Below are positions 40,446 through 48,641 of a DNA stretch of 64,000 nucleotides, piece by piece (the stretch's first letter is position 1; each line of letters opens with the position of its first letter). Origin of the DNA: a virus; the IMG/VR virus record IMGVR_UViG_3300028610_002494, positions 1 to 64,000 of that record; one strand, written 5' to 3'. The translations under genes were made by a program, and so were the position numbers. The notes beneath the pieces are model-generated. The model did not search any database, had not been told where the DNA came from, and saw only the letters and a list, made by a program, of their open reading frames with translations.

Positions 40446-40513
40446 ATTGTTTATATAAACCTTGTTTATAAAAATCTTACCTGAAATGCACAAATAAGGT
40501 TTATATAAACAAT
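40446..40513 (+). promoter_or_regulatory. Palindromic operator/promoter of the ssDNA-binding/recombinase/clamp operon
   Basis: A 20-base inverted repeat: ATTGTTTATATAAACCTTGT (40446-40465) and ATAAGGTTTATATAAACAAT (40494-40513), with one mismatch and a 28-base spacer. Each arm contains the perfect palindrome GTTTATATAAAC, which includes a TATA-like TTTATATAAA. The same word is repeated in direct orientation at 58425-58452. It is probably the binding site of a dimeric repressor overlapping the TATA box. Confidence 0.7.
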
Positions 40514-40597
40514 AAATTTAAATAAAACAAAAATAACTTAATCTTACTAAAAAAAAGTTAATTTAAATAAAAAAAAGTTAAAAAGAGGCTAAAAATA

Positions 40598-40798
40598 ATG
40601 ACAGAAGAAATTCTAACAGTGAAAGAAGTTGTATTAAAATTGAGAAATTCTAAATATAGATATCTCAAAATTACTGAAAACCATTTTAATGAAATTTCAC
40701 GTGGTGATACTGCTGAAGTTATAAGAAGAGAAACTGATGACTATTTAGATTTAATATATAGATTCAAAAAACAAAAAACAACAAAAAAGGTAAAATAA
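40598..40798 (+). CDS. Small protein opening the replication operon, unknown
   Basis: A 66-residue protein: TVKEVVLKLRNSKYRYLKIT, then a beta strand and basic tail (KKQKTTKKVK). The short helix-turn may be a small DNA-binding unit, possibly the regulator of the adjacent palindromic operator, but that is a guess. It starts 85 bases after the operator with AAAAAGAGGCTAAAAATA ahead. Confidence 0.5.
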   Translation: MTEEILTVKEVVLKLRNSKYRYLKITENHFNEISRGDTAEVIRRETDDYLDLIYRFKKQKTTKKVK

Positions 40799-40799
40799 A

Positions 40800-42593
40800 A
40801 TGGCAAAAAAACCAGTTAAAAAAAATGTGATACCACAAGAAATTCTTACTAAATTAAAAAGAGTTAAAACAAAATTTTTTAAAGAAGATACTCTTAAAGT
40901 TGTAAAAGAAGCATATTTAGAAATATATAAAGAAGATAAATTAGAACATAAAAATAAAAAATGGAGTAATCTAATATTCCATAAACGAGCACTTACCAAA
41001 TTAAAAAACAGGAAAAAATCTGAAAAACTTGGTGGAGCAATTGATAAATATTATATGATTGTTTTTGGTGCTTCAAATGTAAGAGATCTAAGTCAAAATA
41101 GAAGAAATAATATAATAGATCTTTGGGATGCTGATCCACAAAAAGCTATGTCTGATGGTCTTATTATGTTTATAAAAGAAACAAATCCTAAAACTGGAGA
41201 AATTGAAAAAGTACCAATATTAGATGATACAGGTGGTATCATACCGAGAGATAATGTAGAATTCGGTAAAAGAAAAAATGGAACTAAATTTAAAAATCCA
41301 AATCATGATCACGCAATTGCTCATGCTTATAGGAGAAATGTTATTGGTGCTTGTTCTAATTTACAAGGAGTAAAAGGAGTTTTTATACATGAACTAAGAG
41401 ATAAATCTGCAACTGATTTGGATATTCCAATGAATACTTTGGTAAAATCTTCTGGTAAAACATTAGGTACTGAAGTTATTACATTAGACAAAAATATATA
41501 TATCGATAGAGAGTTATTGGAAGAAATGATTACAAACTTAGAAGATGATATTGAACAAGGAATCATAACTGAAGAATATGCAAATGAAATGAAAAAACAT
41601 TATATCAACTTACTATTGATTACAAAGAAAAAGAAGAAAGAAGAAGATGATGAAGAAGAGGAAGAAGATGAAGTAAAACACGAAGAAATAGAAACCACAC
41701 TATTTAAACTTAGAAGTACAAAAGGGACAGCATTTATTAAAGTAGAAAATGAAAAAGAATTTGAAATTGCTGATTTTCCTATGAGAGATCATATGCAACC
41801 TAATATTAATCTAATATATAAAAAGTATTTCTATCCATTCACATCTGATTGTTCTAATTTACTAAACTACCACGAAGATCATAGATTTATTGATGGTGAT
41901 CCTGAACAAATTAATTGGGATGAATTTGTAAGTTTACAAGACGTTAATCTAATTCAAATTAACATGGAAGCATCCATAGCAGGAAACTATACCTTATTTG
42001 TAGAAGATGAATCTTTATTTAATAAAGATATAATTCATTTAGATGAAGACATTGATGCAATAAAACTATTAGTTCCAAGTCATGTTGATCTAAATTTTGC
42101 ACAAGACAGTAAACTAAATATTATAGGTTCACCAGTTCAATTCCAAGCACAAGATGATGAAAGAAAAGAATTATGGGAAACCAAACTAAACGAAGAAGGA
42201 GAACCTGAATTAGATAAAAATGGTAAAGAAATTAAAATTCCTGTATTTGCTTTCCCTATAATTATGATTCAAGGTATCTTTCCAATACCAGAATATATGA
42301 TTAAAGTAGATACTCTTGACTTAACTCTTGATGACGAAGTTAATGTTGACACTATATTTGAAGATTCAGATAAAAAACCTAAAGTTTCAGATGAAATTGA
42401 AGAAATACCTGAAGTAATAGATGAGCTGGAAAAACTTGAAAAAGAAGTGGAATCTGAAATAATAGAAAAAAAACCAGCGAAAAAAACCACAAAGAAACCA
42501 GCGAAAAAAACCACAAAGAAACCAATAGAAGAAACTGAAGAAACTGAAGAAATTAGTGATGAAGATGAATTTGAAGACAAAGAAATATGGTAA
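40800..42593 (+). CDS. Acidic-tailed protein, candidate ssDNA-binding protein
   Basis: A 597-residue protein. A basic N-terminus is followed by a large mixed domain and an acidic linker at about 280-295 (KKKKKEEDDEEEEEDE). A second beta-rich domain comes next, then a tail with tandem KKPAKKTT repeats (perfect 24-base duplication at 42471-42518). The extreme C-terminus is acidic with a terminal Trp (DEFEDKEIW). An acidic tip with a terminal aromatic is the hallmark of ssDNA-binding proteins that recruit partners, and the gene precedes a Sak4-like recombinase and the clamp. No OB fold can be proved by eye, so the function is inferred. Confidence 0.45.
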   Translation: MAKKPVKKNVIPQEILTKLKRVKTKFFKEDTLKVVKEAYLEIYKEDKLEHKNKKWSNLIFHKRALTKLKNRKKSEKLGGAIDKYYMIVFGASNVRDLSQNRRNNIIDLWDADPQKAMSDGLIMFIKETNPKTGEIEKVPILDDTGGIIPRDNVEFGKRKNGTKFKNPNHDHAIAHAYRRNVIGACSNLQGVKGVFIHELRDKSATDLDIPMNTLVKSSGKTLGTEVITLDKNIYIDRELLEEMITNLEDDIEQGIITEEYANEMKKHYINLLLITKKKKKEEDDEEEEEDEVKHEEIETTLFKLRSTKGTAFIKVENEKEFEIADFPMRDHMQPNINLIYKKYFYPFTSDCSNLLNYHEDHRFIDGDPEQINWDEFVSLQDVNLIQINMEASIAGNYTLFVEDESLFNKDIIHLDEDIDAIKLLVPSHVDLNFAQDSKLNIIGSPVQFQAQDDERKELWETKLNEEGEPELDKNGKEIKIPVFAFPIIMIQGIFPIPEYMIKVDTLDLTLDDEVNVDTIFEDSDKKPKVSDEIEEIPEVIDELEKLEKEVESEIIEKKPAKKTTKKPAKKTTKKPIEETEETEEISDEDEFEDKEIW

Positions 42594-42624
42594 ATTATTA
42601 AAAAACATAAAAAGGTAAGCGAAA

Positions 42625-43635
42625 ATGTCTAAAGTTAAAGTTTATTCAATACAAAAACTACAGAAACAATTAAAATTGGAAAAGAACTTAGAAAAAAGAG
42701 AACAATTAAGATTAATTTTAGACGAGATGGCAGAAGTATATCCTGATGAATCTGAAATACCATCTGATCCAAGATCACTTTTTACAGTTCCCAAACAATG
42801 GAAAAGTAGTAATATGAAAAGAAAACTTGTAATGGCAGTATTAGGAGAAAGTTTCACTGGAAAAACATTTACTGCTTTAAGTTCAAGTCATCTCACTGCT
42901 AAACATATAAAGAATGATTTTAAAGTTGGTTTAACTATTGAAGAAATAGAATATTTCTTACAACAAATGAAAAGATACATTCCTTTTACACCAGTTTGGG
43001 TTATAGGCACAGAAGAAAGCACTTATGAATGCTTAACCAGTGATGATAATGAAGAATATTTTGAACATGCAAACATTAATTATGTTGAAGTATTGGCAAA
43101 AGGAAGTGGTTTAACACTATTAGACCAAATTAGAACCTATAAAAACTTTCTTATTGCAATTTATGCATTGTCTAACCTAAAAAGAGGAACAGTCATACTT
43201 GACAGTTCAAGTGGTGTACTTAGTGCTCAACATGAAATTGTTCGTAGAGTAATTGGTAAACTTCCTTCACTCAAAAAAGAACAAGGAATATTGCCAAGAC
43301 ATTGGTTCTGGAGAAATGTAGAAAGAGAAGGTATTATGTTCTGGGGAAGAATTATGCCTGTACATTTCATATTCACCATTAAAATCATAATGCAATCAGT
43401 TGAAGGTGGAAAAGACATAGAAAAAATAAAATGGTGGGAAGAAACTGACAGACATCTTTCGTCTATTATTATAAAGAACAAAAGAATCGGAAAACAAGCC
43501 AATTTTAATAGTACAATAGAAAAATGTAGGATAAACACAACTTTATATAATAAAACCTATAAAAATTTAACTATGCCACTTTTTATGTGGAGTTTAATAA
43601 ATGCCAAAAAAAGAAAAATAAAAGAGGAAATATAA
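42625..43635 (+). CDS. RecA-like ATPase, Sak4-type recombination mediator
   Basis: A 336-residue protein with Walker A LGESFTGKTFTA (about residues 74-84) and Walker B GTVILDSSSG (about 187-196). The single RecA-like core with short ends matches phage Sak4-like single-strand annealing ATPases more than full RadA, since there is no helix-hairpin-helix or polymerisation motif. Such enzymes anneal ssDNA with the cognate single-strand-binding protein, whose candidate gene lies directly upstream. Tight spacing to the clamp gene shows one operon. Confidence 0.6.
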   Translation: MSKVKVYSIQKLQKQLKLEKNLEKREQLRLILDEMAEVYPDESEIPSDPRSLFTVPKQWKSSNMKRKLVMAVLGESFTGKTFTALSSSHLTAKHIKNDFKVGLTIEEIEYFLQQMKRYIPFTPVWVIGTEESTYECLTSDDNEEYFEHANINYVEVLAKGSGLTLLDQIRTYKNFLIAIYALSNLKRGTVILDSSSGVLSAQHEIVRRVIGKLPSLKKEQGILPRHWFWRNVEREGIMFWGRIMPVHFIFTIKIIMQSVEGGKDIEKIKWWEETDRHLSSIIIKNKRIGKQANFNSTIEKCRINTTLYNKTYKNLTMPLFMWSLINAKKRKIKEEI

Positions 43636-43637
43636 AA

Positions 43638-44495
43638 ATGTTAAAAGAAATGAACAAAAAAGATTTAATAACCATAAACAATCTTGTAAGAGTATCAACA
43701 GCATCTGGTGATGATAAAATTGAAAAATATATAATAGAGCTTAATAAAGAAGAAAAAGCACTATTTGTTGAAATTTTCCAACCATCAGGTAAATTTGCTG
43801 TGTGTCTAAGAAAAGAAATGGAAGATATAGTTAAAGATGAACTAATTCCAATTGTTGATAGTGGAGAACTTAATGAAATACTTACTAAAATTATAGAAGG
43901 TGATGATATTGATCTTTCTGTTAAAAATAATAAAGTTCTCATTAAATCAAGCAAAGATAATATTGACGACAACATTGAACTTCCATATTATGAAGAAACC
44001 AAAGATGAAAAAGAATCAAGAGAAATGGTAAAGAAATCCTTTAAAACAAGAAAATATGGAAATGTAAACAACATCCTTACTTTTTATGGAATAGCAAATA
44101 AAGAAGACCCAAAACCTGATGCAGTATGTAAGGTTGACCTAAAAAGACTTAACATCAAAAATATTGCAACTGTATTTAATAAAGGTGCAATAGAAGTTGG
44201 CACCAAAAAAGGAACTTTTTACATTACTGTTGGTGGAGGAACACAAAAGCAGAGTAAAAACATAAAAAGAACAATAAAAAAAGGAGAAACTAAAGACCCA
44301 ATGAACATAAAAGGAGAAAGTACAGCATTACTTCAAGACATAAATTGTTTTTCCTTACTTTCTGGTTTCTCAGGACTTGTACACATTGATATGAAAGAAG
44401 ATTTTCCATTTGTGTTAAAAAAGAAAATAGCTGAACATAGAATTGGAATTTGTTATTTGATAAGCTTATTAGAAGTTGAAGAAACAGAAGAATAA
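43638..44495 (+). CDS. PCNA-like sliding clamp (divergent)
   Basis: A 285-residue protein starting at ATG 43638 after AAAGAGGAAATATAAAA. It begins VRVSTASGDDKIEKYIIELN and ends with a clamp-like last strand and tail (DFPFVLKKKIAEHRI, then GICYLISLLEVEE). Clamps end in a 'YLLAP-EE' strand where PIP peptides bind. Internal halves of similar length fit two clamp domains, slightly longer than cellular PCNA (about 250). The presence of RFC, PolB and FEN-1 and of many PIP-like tails in this window supports the call, but sequence identity is weak. Confidence 0.5.
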   Translation: MLKEMNKKDLITINNLVRVSTASGDDKIEKYIIELNKEEKALFVEIFQPSGKFAVCLRKEMEDIVKDELIPIVDSGELNEILTKIIEGDDIDLSVKNNKVLIKSSKDNIDDNIELPYYEETKDEKESREMVKKSFKTRKYGNVNNILTFYGIANKEDPKPDAVCKVDLKRLNIKNIATVFNKGAIEVGTKKGTFYITVGGGTQKQSKNIKRTIKKGETKDPMNIKGESTALLQDINCFSLLSGFSGLVHIDMKEDFPFVLKKKIAEHRIGICYLISLLEVEETEE

Positions 44496-44507
44496 TTAAT
44501 TAATTTT

Positions 44508-44547
44508 TTATTTTATTGTAAGTGTGTTTAGGTTTCCTGAGCACCAA
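44508..44547 (+). repeat. Conserved intergenic element, copy 2
   Basis: TTATTTTATTGT directly joins the 28-base block at 44520-44547 (AAGTGTGTTTAGGTTTCCTG then AGCACCAA). Copy 1 at 26077-26104 differs by one base and has five extra bases after TTGT. Located between the clamp stop and the next gene. Confidence 0.6.
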
Positions 44548-44580
44548 TAAAAATTGAATTAAAGAAAAAAAGGTTAAAAA

Positions 44581-44820
44581 ATGAAAGAAATAGTAAAAGT
44601 ATTTGCTGAAGAAATGGAAAAAATATTAGATGAAAAGTTTGAAAAATATCAAGACAGTTGGAAAGATGAAGACTTAGATTCACTTGTGAGATATTTAAAT
44701 GAACAAGTCCGAAAACTTAATAAACTCTTATTAAAACGAATTATTAATAAAAAAGACCTAAGAAGACTGGTTCATATAGCAAACCAATGTTTAATTCTTT
44801 TCACCAGACTAAATAAATAA
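44581..44820 (+). CDS. Small helical protein, possibly MazG-like
   Basis: A 79-residue all-helical protein (EEMEKILDEKFEKYQDSWKD, LVRYLNEQVRKLNKLL, LRRLVHIANQCLIL). The pattern 'W.......L...L......L......D....A.(M/Q)' resembles one half of phage MazG-type nucleotide pyrophosphohydrolase-like proteins, but the acidic EExxE metal motif is not clear. Thus either a degenerate family member or an unrelated helical bundle. An AAAT run follows its stop. Confidence 0.4.
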   Translation: MKEIVKVFAEEMEKILDEKFEKYQDSWKDEDLDSLVRYLNEQVRKLNKLLLKRIINKKDLRRLVHIANQCLILFTRLNK

Positions 44821-44859
44821 ATAAATAAATAAATATTTTATTATACAAAAACGGAAAAT

Positions 44860-45000
44860 GGTGATTGATGGTACACAGTAAAGGATGTAGAAAAATTAAC
44901 ATTTTGGAACTCTCTGCATCGTCTGATACATATTTTCTGTTGGTTTTTACAGTTATGTATTATGTGGGATTCAATTATTTGCCGAAATTTTTGTGAATAA
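44860..45000 (+). other. G+C-richer block: 42-codon frame or small structured RNA
   Basis: This stretch has words unusual for the window (CTCTCTGCATCGTCTG, TTGCCG). A frame from ATG 44868 to 44996 encodes a 42-residue peptide with a hydrophobic middle (TYFLLVFTVMYYVG), preceded by GGTG with only four bases spacing. A hairpin ATACAT/ATGTAT enclosing CTGT/ACAG lies within it. It is either a short membrane peptide with atypical codons (TCG, CCG, CTC) or a structured RNA. Confidence 0.3.
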
Positions 45001-45020
45001 TAGATAAAAAAATAAGAAAA

Positions 45021-45542
45021 ATGGAAAAAATAAAAAAGATAAAATTTGAACTAATTCAAATGGAAAAGAATTATCAAACAAACAAGTCCATTTTCGTGAA
45101 AGACAGAACAATATTTATAGTTGGAAGATCAAATAAGTTAGGTAAAAAAATATTTTTCGTAAATGATTTTTATCCAAGGTTTTATGTAGAAAAAGGAGAA
45201 AATATAGATTTCATCATTGAAGAACATAAAGATAAAATAAAAGAAATTAAAACTAAAGAAGATGGTGAAGAATATAACTACAAAAATCTTGGAGGAAAAG
45301 AAGAACTTATTACAATTTACATTTATAAAACTTCAGATATTGAGATAAGAGATTTGTTTAGCAAAACATATCAAGCAAATATTAAATTTACTGAAGTTTT
45401 TAAAAGGGAAAAACTCATAAAAGATAATTTTTATGTTCCAGAATACGTTTTTGAAATGAAAACAAGAACTTTCAAAATATATGGAATAGAATACATAATG
45501 ATAAAAGAAAATGAGATTGATGGAGGAGAATTGATATTTTAA
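45021..45542 (+). CDS. Detached N-terminal domain of family B DNA polymerase
   Basis: A 173-residue protein. The layout follows the N-terminal domain of archaeal PolB: opening strands, then FFVNDFYPRFYVEKG (as in 'PYFYAL'), a helix, then EIRDLFSKTYQANIKFTEVF then KREKLIKDNFYVPEY (as in the 'IR..I..H..V..IYEYDIPFAKRYLID' segment that leads into the exonuclease). It stops where Exo I should begin, and the catalytic gene at 60024 starts right at Exo I. This domain binds template uracil in cellular enzymes. A split here is unusual. Confidence comes from the order of landmarks, not identity. Confidence 0.55.
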   Translation: MEKIKKIKFELIQMEKNYQTNKSIFVKDRTIFIVGRSNKLGKKIFFVNDFYPRFYVEKGENIDFIIEEHKDKIKEIKTKEDGEEYNYKNLGGKEELITIYIYKTSDIEIRDLFSKTYQANIKFTEVFKREKLIKDNFYVPEYVFEMKTRTFKIYGIEYIMIKENEIDGGELIF

Positions 45543-45907
45543 AAATATACATCTCAGGTGCTGTAGAAGACTCAGAAATAATAAATGAATTAGCAAGATA
45601 TTTTGAAAAATGTAAATGTAAAATAACTCGAAAATGGTGGCACTTTACTACTGAAGATATAATGAGATATCCATTATATATAGAAGAAGATATTAAAGCA
45701 ATCAGAAAATGTGACTTATTTATAATGTATAATACCAATAAAAAAACAAGTGGTAAATTTATAGAACTTGGCATGGCTATTATATTGAATAAACCTATTT
45801 TAATTTATGGAAAAGACATAACAAGTATGTTTAAATCAAGAACACAATATTGTGGAGAATTTAATATTCAAAAAGAGGAGAAAAGATGGAAACTAAAAAA
45901 GAATTAA
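45536..45907 (+). CDS. Nucleoside 2-deoxyribosyltransferase-like protein (probable ATT start)
   Basis: A 123-residue protein. The frame has no ATG/GTG/TTG before 45662, yet conserved sequence begins far upstream: LKIYISGAVEDSEI at the start (family 'MKIYISG'), CDLFIMYNTNKKTSGKFIEL then GMAIILNKPILIYG at the end. The Asp and Glu of those blocks are the catalytic positions in this family. ATT 45536 follows GGAGGAGA (45522-45529). The family exchanges bases between deoxynucleosides or removes modified bases from nucleotides, which suits a hypermodification locus. Truncating to the ATG at 45662 would remove the first strand and nucleotide site. Confidence 0.6.
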   Translation: MLKIYISGAVEDSEIINELARYFEKCKCKITRKWWHFTTEDIMRYPLYIEEDIKAIRKCDLFIMYNTNKKTSGKFIELGMAIILNKPILIYGKDITSMFKSRTQYCGEFNIQKEEKRWKLKKN

Positions 45908-46131
45908 GTGTTAAAGATATAGTTAAAAAATTCATAGATGATGAAAAAACTGCTTTCTTTCAACTCATTTATGATAGTATTACACGTGCATCTTCAACAA
46001 AAAGACCAGCAAGAGCAACTATAAGATTGCCAAAATATATTTGTGATACAGACACAAGGGATTTAAGAAAATGGGAAATTATTTGTGTTGCTATTCCAAA
46101 AGAGAAAGTAATGAAACTTTTAGAGGAATAA
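45886..46131 (+). CDS. Small mixed alpha/beta protein, unknown
   Basis: An 81-residue protein overlapping the preceding gene by 22 bases. It is helical at both ends with a beta segment in the middle (TKRPARATIRLPKYICDT). It has no metal-binding or catalytic pattern. It sits in the nucleotide/hypermodification region and its role is unknown. Confidence 0.5.
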   Translation: METKKELSVKDIVKKFIDDEKTAFFQLIYDSITRASSTKRPARATIRLPKYICDTDTRDLRKWEIICVAIPKEKVMKLLEE

Positions 46132-46135
46132 AATT

Positions 46136-46372
46136 ATGAGATGGAAAATACAAATCATTAATTTAGGAAGTAAAAAGAAAAGAAAGATTAAAGACCTAAA
46201 AGACTATATATATGAAATCGCAGCAAAAATACAGATTTTTGTTGTTGAATTAGCAGAAGAAGATGAAACAATACCACTAACAAAACAAGAAAAATTAAAA
46301 AGAACTGGTGATTTCCTTTTAAAATTACAAAAAGAAATATTAGAATTTAGGAGAAATAAATATTGTCGTTAA
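46136..46372 (+). CDS. Small basic helical protein, unknown
   Basis: A 78-residue protein with basic N-terminus (GSKKKRKIKDLKDYIYEI), an acidic middle and basic C-terminal helix. The end overlaps the next start by ten bases and contains its GGAG ribosome-binding site. No family was recognised. Confidence 0.5.
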   Translation: MRWKIQIINLGSKKKRKIKDLKDYIYEIAAKIQIFVVELAEEDETIPLTKQEKLKRTGDFLLKLQKEILEFRRNKYCR

Positions 46373-47022
46373 TGGATTTTATTGGAAATAAAAAACCATT
46401 GGAAGAATTTATCAAATCTAATAAAGAAGATATTAAATTCAAGAAAATTAAATTTGAAGATATAATCTTTAGTGCTTTCGTTCATTTAAAATGTATGAAT
46501 TGTGGAATGTATAAAAGAAATTATCACTGTTTAGCAACTCCAAGATGGAAAAAATCTAAAGAAAACTTATCAAAATATAATAATTATTACTTAGTTTACA
46601 TACAATTTGATAATAAACCAAGAATAAAGGATTATTTCAAGAAAAGAGAAGTGTTTAGAGCACAAGGAAGTAAAGGAATGAATGATTGGTTAATTTATAG
46701 GAATGCTTGTGGTGCAAATCAAGCAATCATAGTTAGTAAATTAAGAAAATTCTTGATAAATGTTAAAACACACTATTCTAAAGAAAAATTAAAACTTTTT
46801 GGTGCAGGTGGTGGATGTCGTGGTTGTAGAGTTTGTGGGTTGGTTAAACCACAAATGATTAAAGAACCAAGAGAACCATGTAAAAAACCAAACAAGACTT
46901 TTGGAGCACCTGAAAGTATCGGAATAGACGTATATGCAACTTTAAAGAGAAATAAAATAGAATATGATGTCATACCAAAAAATAAATTAATAACAGTAGG
47001 GTTGATATGTCAAAAACAATAA
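46363..47022 (+). CDS. DUF2284-type cysteine-rich metal-binding protein
   Basis: A 219-residue protein with TTG start after GGAGAAATAAATA. Cys landmarks: CMNCGMYKRNYHCLATP near residue 45, CGANQ at about 112, and GGGCRGCRVCGLVKPQ at about 150, followed by a PREPCKKP and GIDVYAT block. This is the order of DUF2284 proteins of anaerobic archaea, thought to bind Fe-S or other metal centres. Length is normal. Such a redox protein could serve the radical SAM enzymes encoded at 56463 and 58516. The function of the family is not established. Confidence 0.7.
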   Translation: MSLMDFIGNKKPLEEFIKSNKEDIKFKKIKFEDIIFSAFVHLKCMNCGMYKRNYHCLATPRWKKSKENLSKYNNYYLVYIQFDNKPRIKDYFKKREVFRAQGSKGMNDWLIYRNACGANQAIIVSKLRKFLINVKTHYSKEKLKLFGAGGGCRGCRVCGLVKPQMIKEPREPCKKPNKTFGAPESIGIDVYATLKRNKIEYDVIPKNKLITVGLICQKQ

Positions 47023-47219
47023 ATTGTAATCTAAATTGTCCAGCTTGTCATACAAACATAACTAAGATGAAAGAACATCATTTAAATGAAGATTTAGCTG
47101 TATTTAGATGTTTTTATTGTGGATATACTCAAACTATTTCAAATAATGGAGAATTTGAACCACAAGAAGAATTGAATATATATTATAATGAATATATAAA
47201 AAAAGAAATTATGAAGTGA
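47007..47219 (+). CDS. Zinc-ribbon protein
   Basis: A 70-residue protein with NCPACHTN and RCFYCGYTQ knuckles 28 residues apart, a single zinc ribbon, then an acidic C-terminus (EFEPQEELNIYYNEY). The start overlaps the DUF2284 gene by 16 bases. Probably a small adaptor or transcription-like factor. Confidence 0.5.
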   Translation: MSKTINCNLNCPACHTNITKMKEHHLNEDLAVFRCFYCGYTQTISNNGEFEPQEELNIYYNEYIKKEIMK

Positions 47220-47228
47220 AAAAAGAAA

Positions 47229-47450
47229 ATGGCATGGAAATTAAGAACTTTTAAATGTAAAATTAAAAATAGAGACTATATCTCTGAGATGTTTAAGATA
47301 AATAAAAGAACTTATAATTACACAACAACCTTAGATGGTAAAGTTATTGCTCATGAAGAAAATCTCGAAATGGAGACAGCAGTTATACTTGAAGATCACA
47401 TTAAAGAAATAATTAAAAAAGAAAAAAGAATTTATCAAATGGAAAATTAA
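47229..47450 (+). CDS. Small protein, unknown
   Basis: A 73-residue protein: basic strand (AWKLRTFKCKIKNRDY), central TTTLDGKVIA hairpin and an acidic/basic helix. It ends one base before the kinase gene and is probably co-expressed with it. No domain was recognised. Confidence 0.45.
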   Translation: MAWKLRTFKCKIKNRDYISEMFKINKRTYNYTTTLDGKVIAHEENLEMETAVILEDHIKEIIKKEKRIYQMEN

Positions 47451-47451
47451 A

Positions 47452-48066
47452 ATGAGTCTTGAAAAATTTATAGGTATAAAAAGAGTAATAGATAACACAA
47501 TACCATCAGTTTTTATACATATTTTAGGTGGTCATAGTACTGGAAAGTCTGGAATAGTTGGAAGAATAAAACAAAAATATGGTGCTAAAATTATGGCACT
47601 TGGTAAGTATTCAAGAAGTAGAACAACAAAAGGACTGCTAACTGGTGGAATGGATGGAATACAGATGACCAACAAAGAACGATTTAAATACATTAAAAGA
47701 CATTTTCTTTCAAATAAACAAGTGTTATTGTGTGAAGGAATGATGGTTATTTATTATGATTCTTTTTTAAGCAAATACTATGAACTACAGAAAATAAAAC
47801 ACAGAACTGTTTATGTAATATTACTACAAACTGATATTGAAACAATGCGAAAAAGAATATCTAAAAGAAGTAAAGGAAAAGAACATAGTGAAAAAAGAGA
47901 AAGAAATTTAAGATCAAAAGCAAGTTGTTCTGAATCAACTTATAATAGACTTGAAGAAAATAGTACATTTATTAAAACTAAATTCGATACATCAGATTCT
48001 AAGATTTTTGATAATATAGTTATATATATATCTGAAATTATTGACAAAACACTAAAAAAGGAATAA
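47452..48066 (+). CDS. P-loop kinase of the DNA-hypermodification (5-hmU-kinase-like) type
   Basis: A 204-residue nucleoside-kinase-fold protein. Walker A is GGHSTGKS (26-33). A characteristic TTKGLLTGGMDGIQM block follows, then VLLCEGMMVIYYDSF (Walker-B-like) and a lid with RISKRSKGKE. The GG-D-I and EG(L/M) blocks recall phage kinases found with alpha-glutamyl/putrescinyl thymine pyrophosphorylase-like genes, which phosphorylate 5-hydroxymethyl-uracil in DNA. The neighbours (GNAT, aGPT-PPlase-like) support that setting. A plain deoxynucleotide kinase remains possible. Confidence 0.6.
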   Translation: MSLEKFIGIKRVIDNTIPSVFIHILGGHSTGKSGIVGRIKQKYGAKIMALGKYSRSRTTKGLLTGGMDGIQMTNKERFKYIKRHFLSNKQVLLCEGMMVIYYDSFLSKYYELQKIKHRTVYVILLQTDIETMRKRISKRSKGKEHSEKRERNLRSKASCSESTYNRLEENSTFIKTKFDTSDSKIFDNIVIYISEIIDKTLKKE

Positions 48067-48068
48067 AT

Positions 48069-48641
48069 ATGGATTTTTTGATAAGAAAAATTAAAAATGA
48101 AAATGATAAAACACAAATTAAAATAATTTGTGAAAGTGTGGACAATAAAACAGTGAAATCTTTTCCTAATATTTGGGAAAGATTTAATAACTGGGAAAAG
48201 AATCCACCTTATGTTGTTGAAATAGATGGAAAGATAATTGCTTTTATGGGATTCACGATTAATAGAAATAATTATATTAATTTTTATGATTTTGCAGTTT
48301 TACCTGAATACCAAAGAAAAGGTATTGGTTCAGCTTTATGGGATAAGGTTATTAAAATTGCAACAGAAAATAGTAAAACAAGAATAAAATGTTCTGCTCA
48401 CATAGATTATGGTGGATATTTCTTTTACACTAAGAAAGTTAATTGGAAACCAATTGCAAGAAAAGGGAAAGAATATAAATTTGATGCTTTAATTGAAGGA
48501 ATTGATAATATTAATGATTTTACAAAAAGTATAAAGAAACAAACTCCACCAGATAAAAAAGAGATTGAAAGATATCAGAGATTAGATGAGTATTTTTATA
48601 ACTTAACTAAAAAAATATGGGAGTACTTTAAAAAATGTTAG
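48069..48641 (+). CDS. GNAT acetyltransferase with clamp-binding-like tail
   Basis: A 190-residue protein of the GNAT fold: YVVEIDGKIIAFMGF, YDFAVLPEYQRKGIGSALW (acetyl-CoA loop Q-R-K-G-I-G) and a final strand region. In phages, GNAT enzymes decorate hypermodified thymines. After the GNAT core a helical extension ends TKKIWEYFKKC (180-190). KKIWEYF also ends the aGPT-PPlase-like protein (as KPKKIWEYF) and, as KPKKIWEYYDN, the 51013 protein. It fits the hydrophobic/aromatic spacing of a PIP box. The gene overlaps the next by seven bases. Confidence 0.75.
   Translation: MDFLIRKIKNENDKTQIKIICESVDNKTVKSFPNIWERFNNWEKNPPYVVEIDGKIIAFMGFTINRNNYINFYDFAVLPEYQRKGIGSALWDKVIKIATENSKTRIKCSAHIDYGGYFFYTKKVNWKPIARKGKEYKFDALIEGIDNINDFTKSIKKQTPPDKKEIERYQRLDEYFYNLTKKIWEYFKKC

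Noticed and set aside
42471-42518. Tandem 24-base repeats as a CRISPR or integration feature
   Set aside because: They are in-frame coding repeats (KKPAKKTT) without spacers.
44815-44838. AAAT run after the 44581 gene as a functional repeat
   Set aside because: A short simple-sequence tract expected in DNA of this composition.
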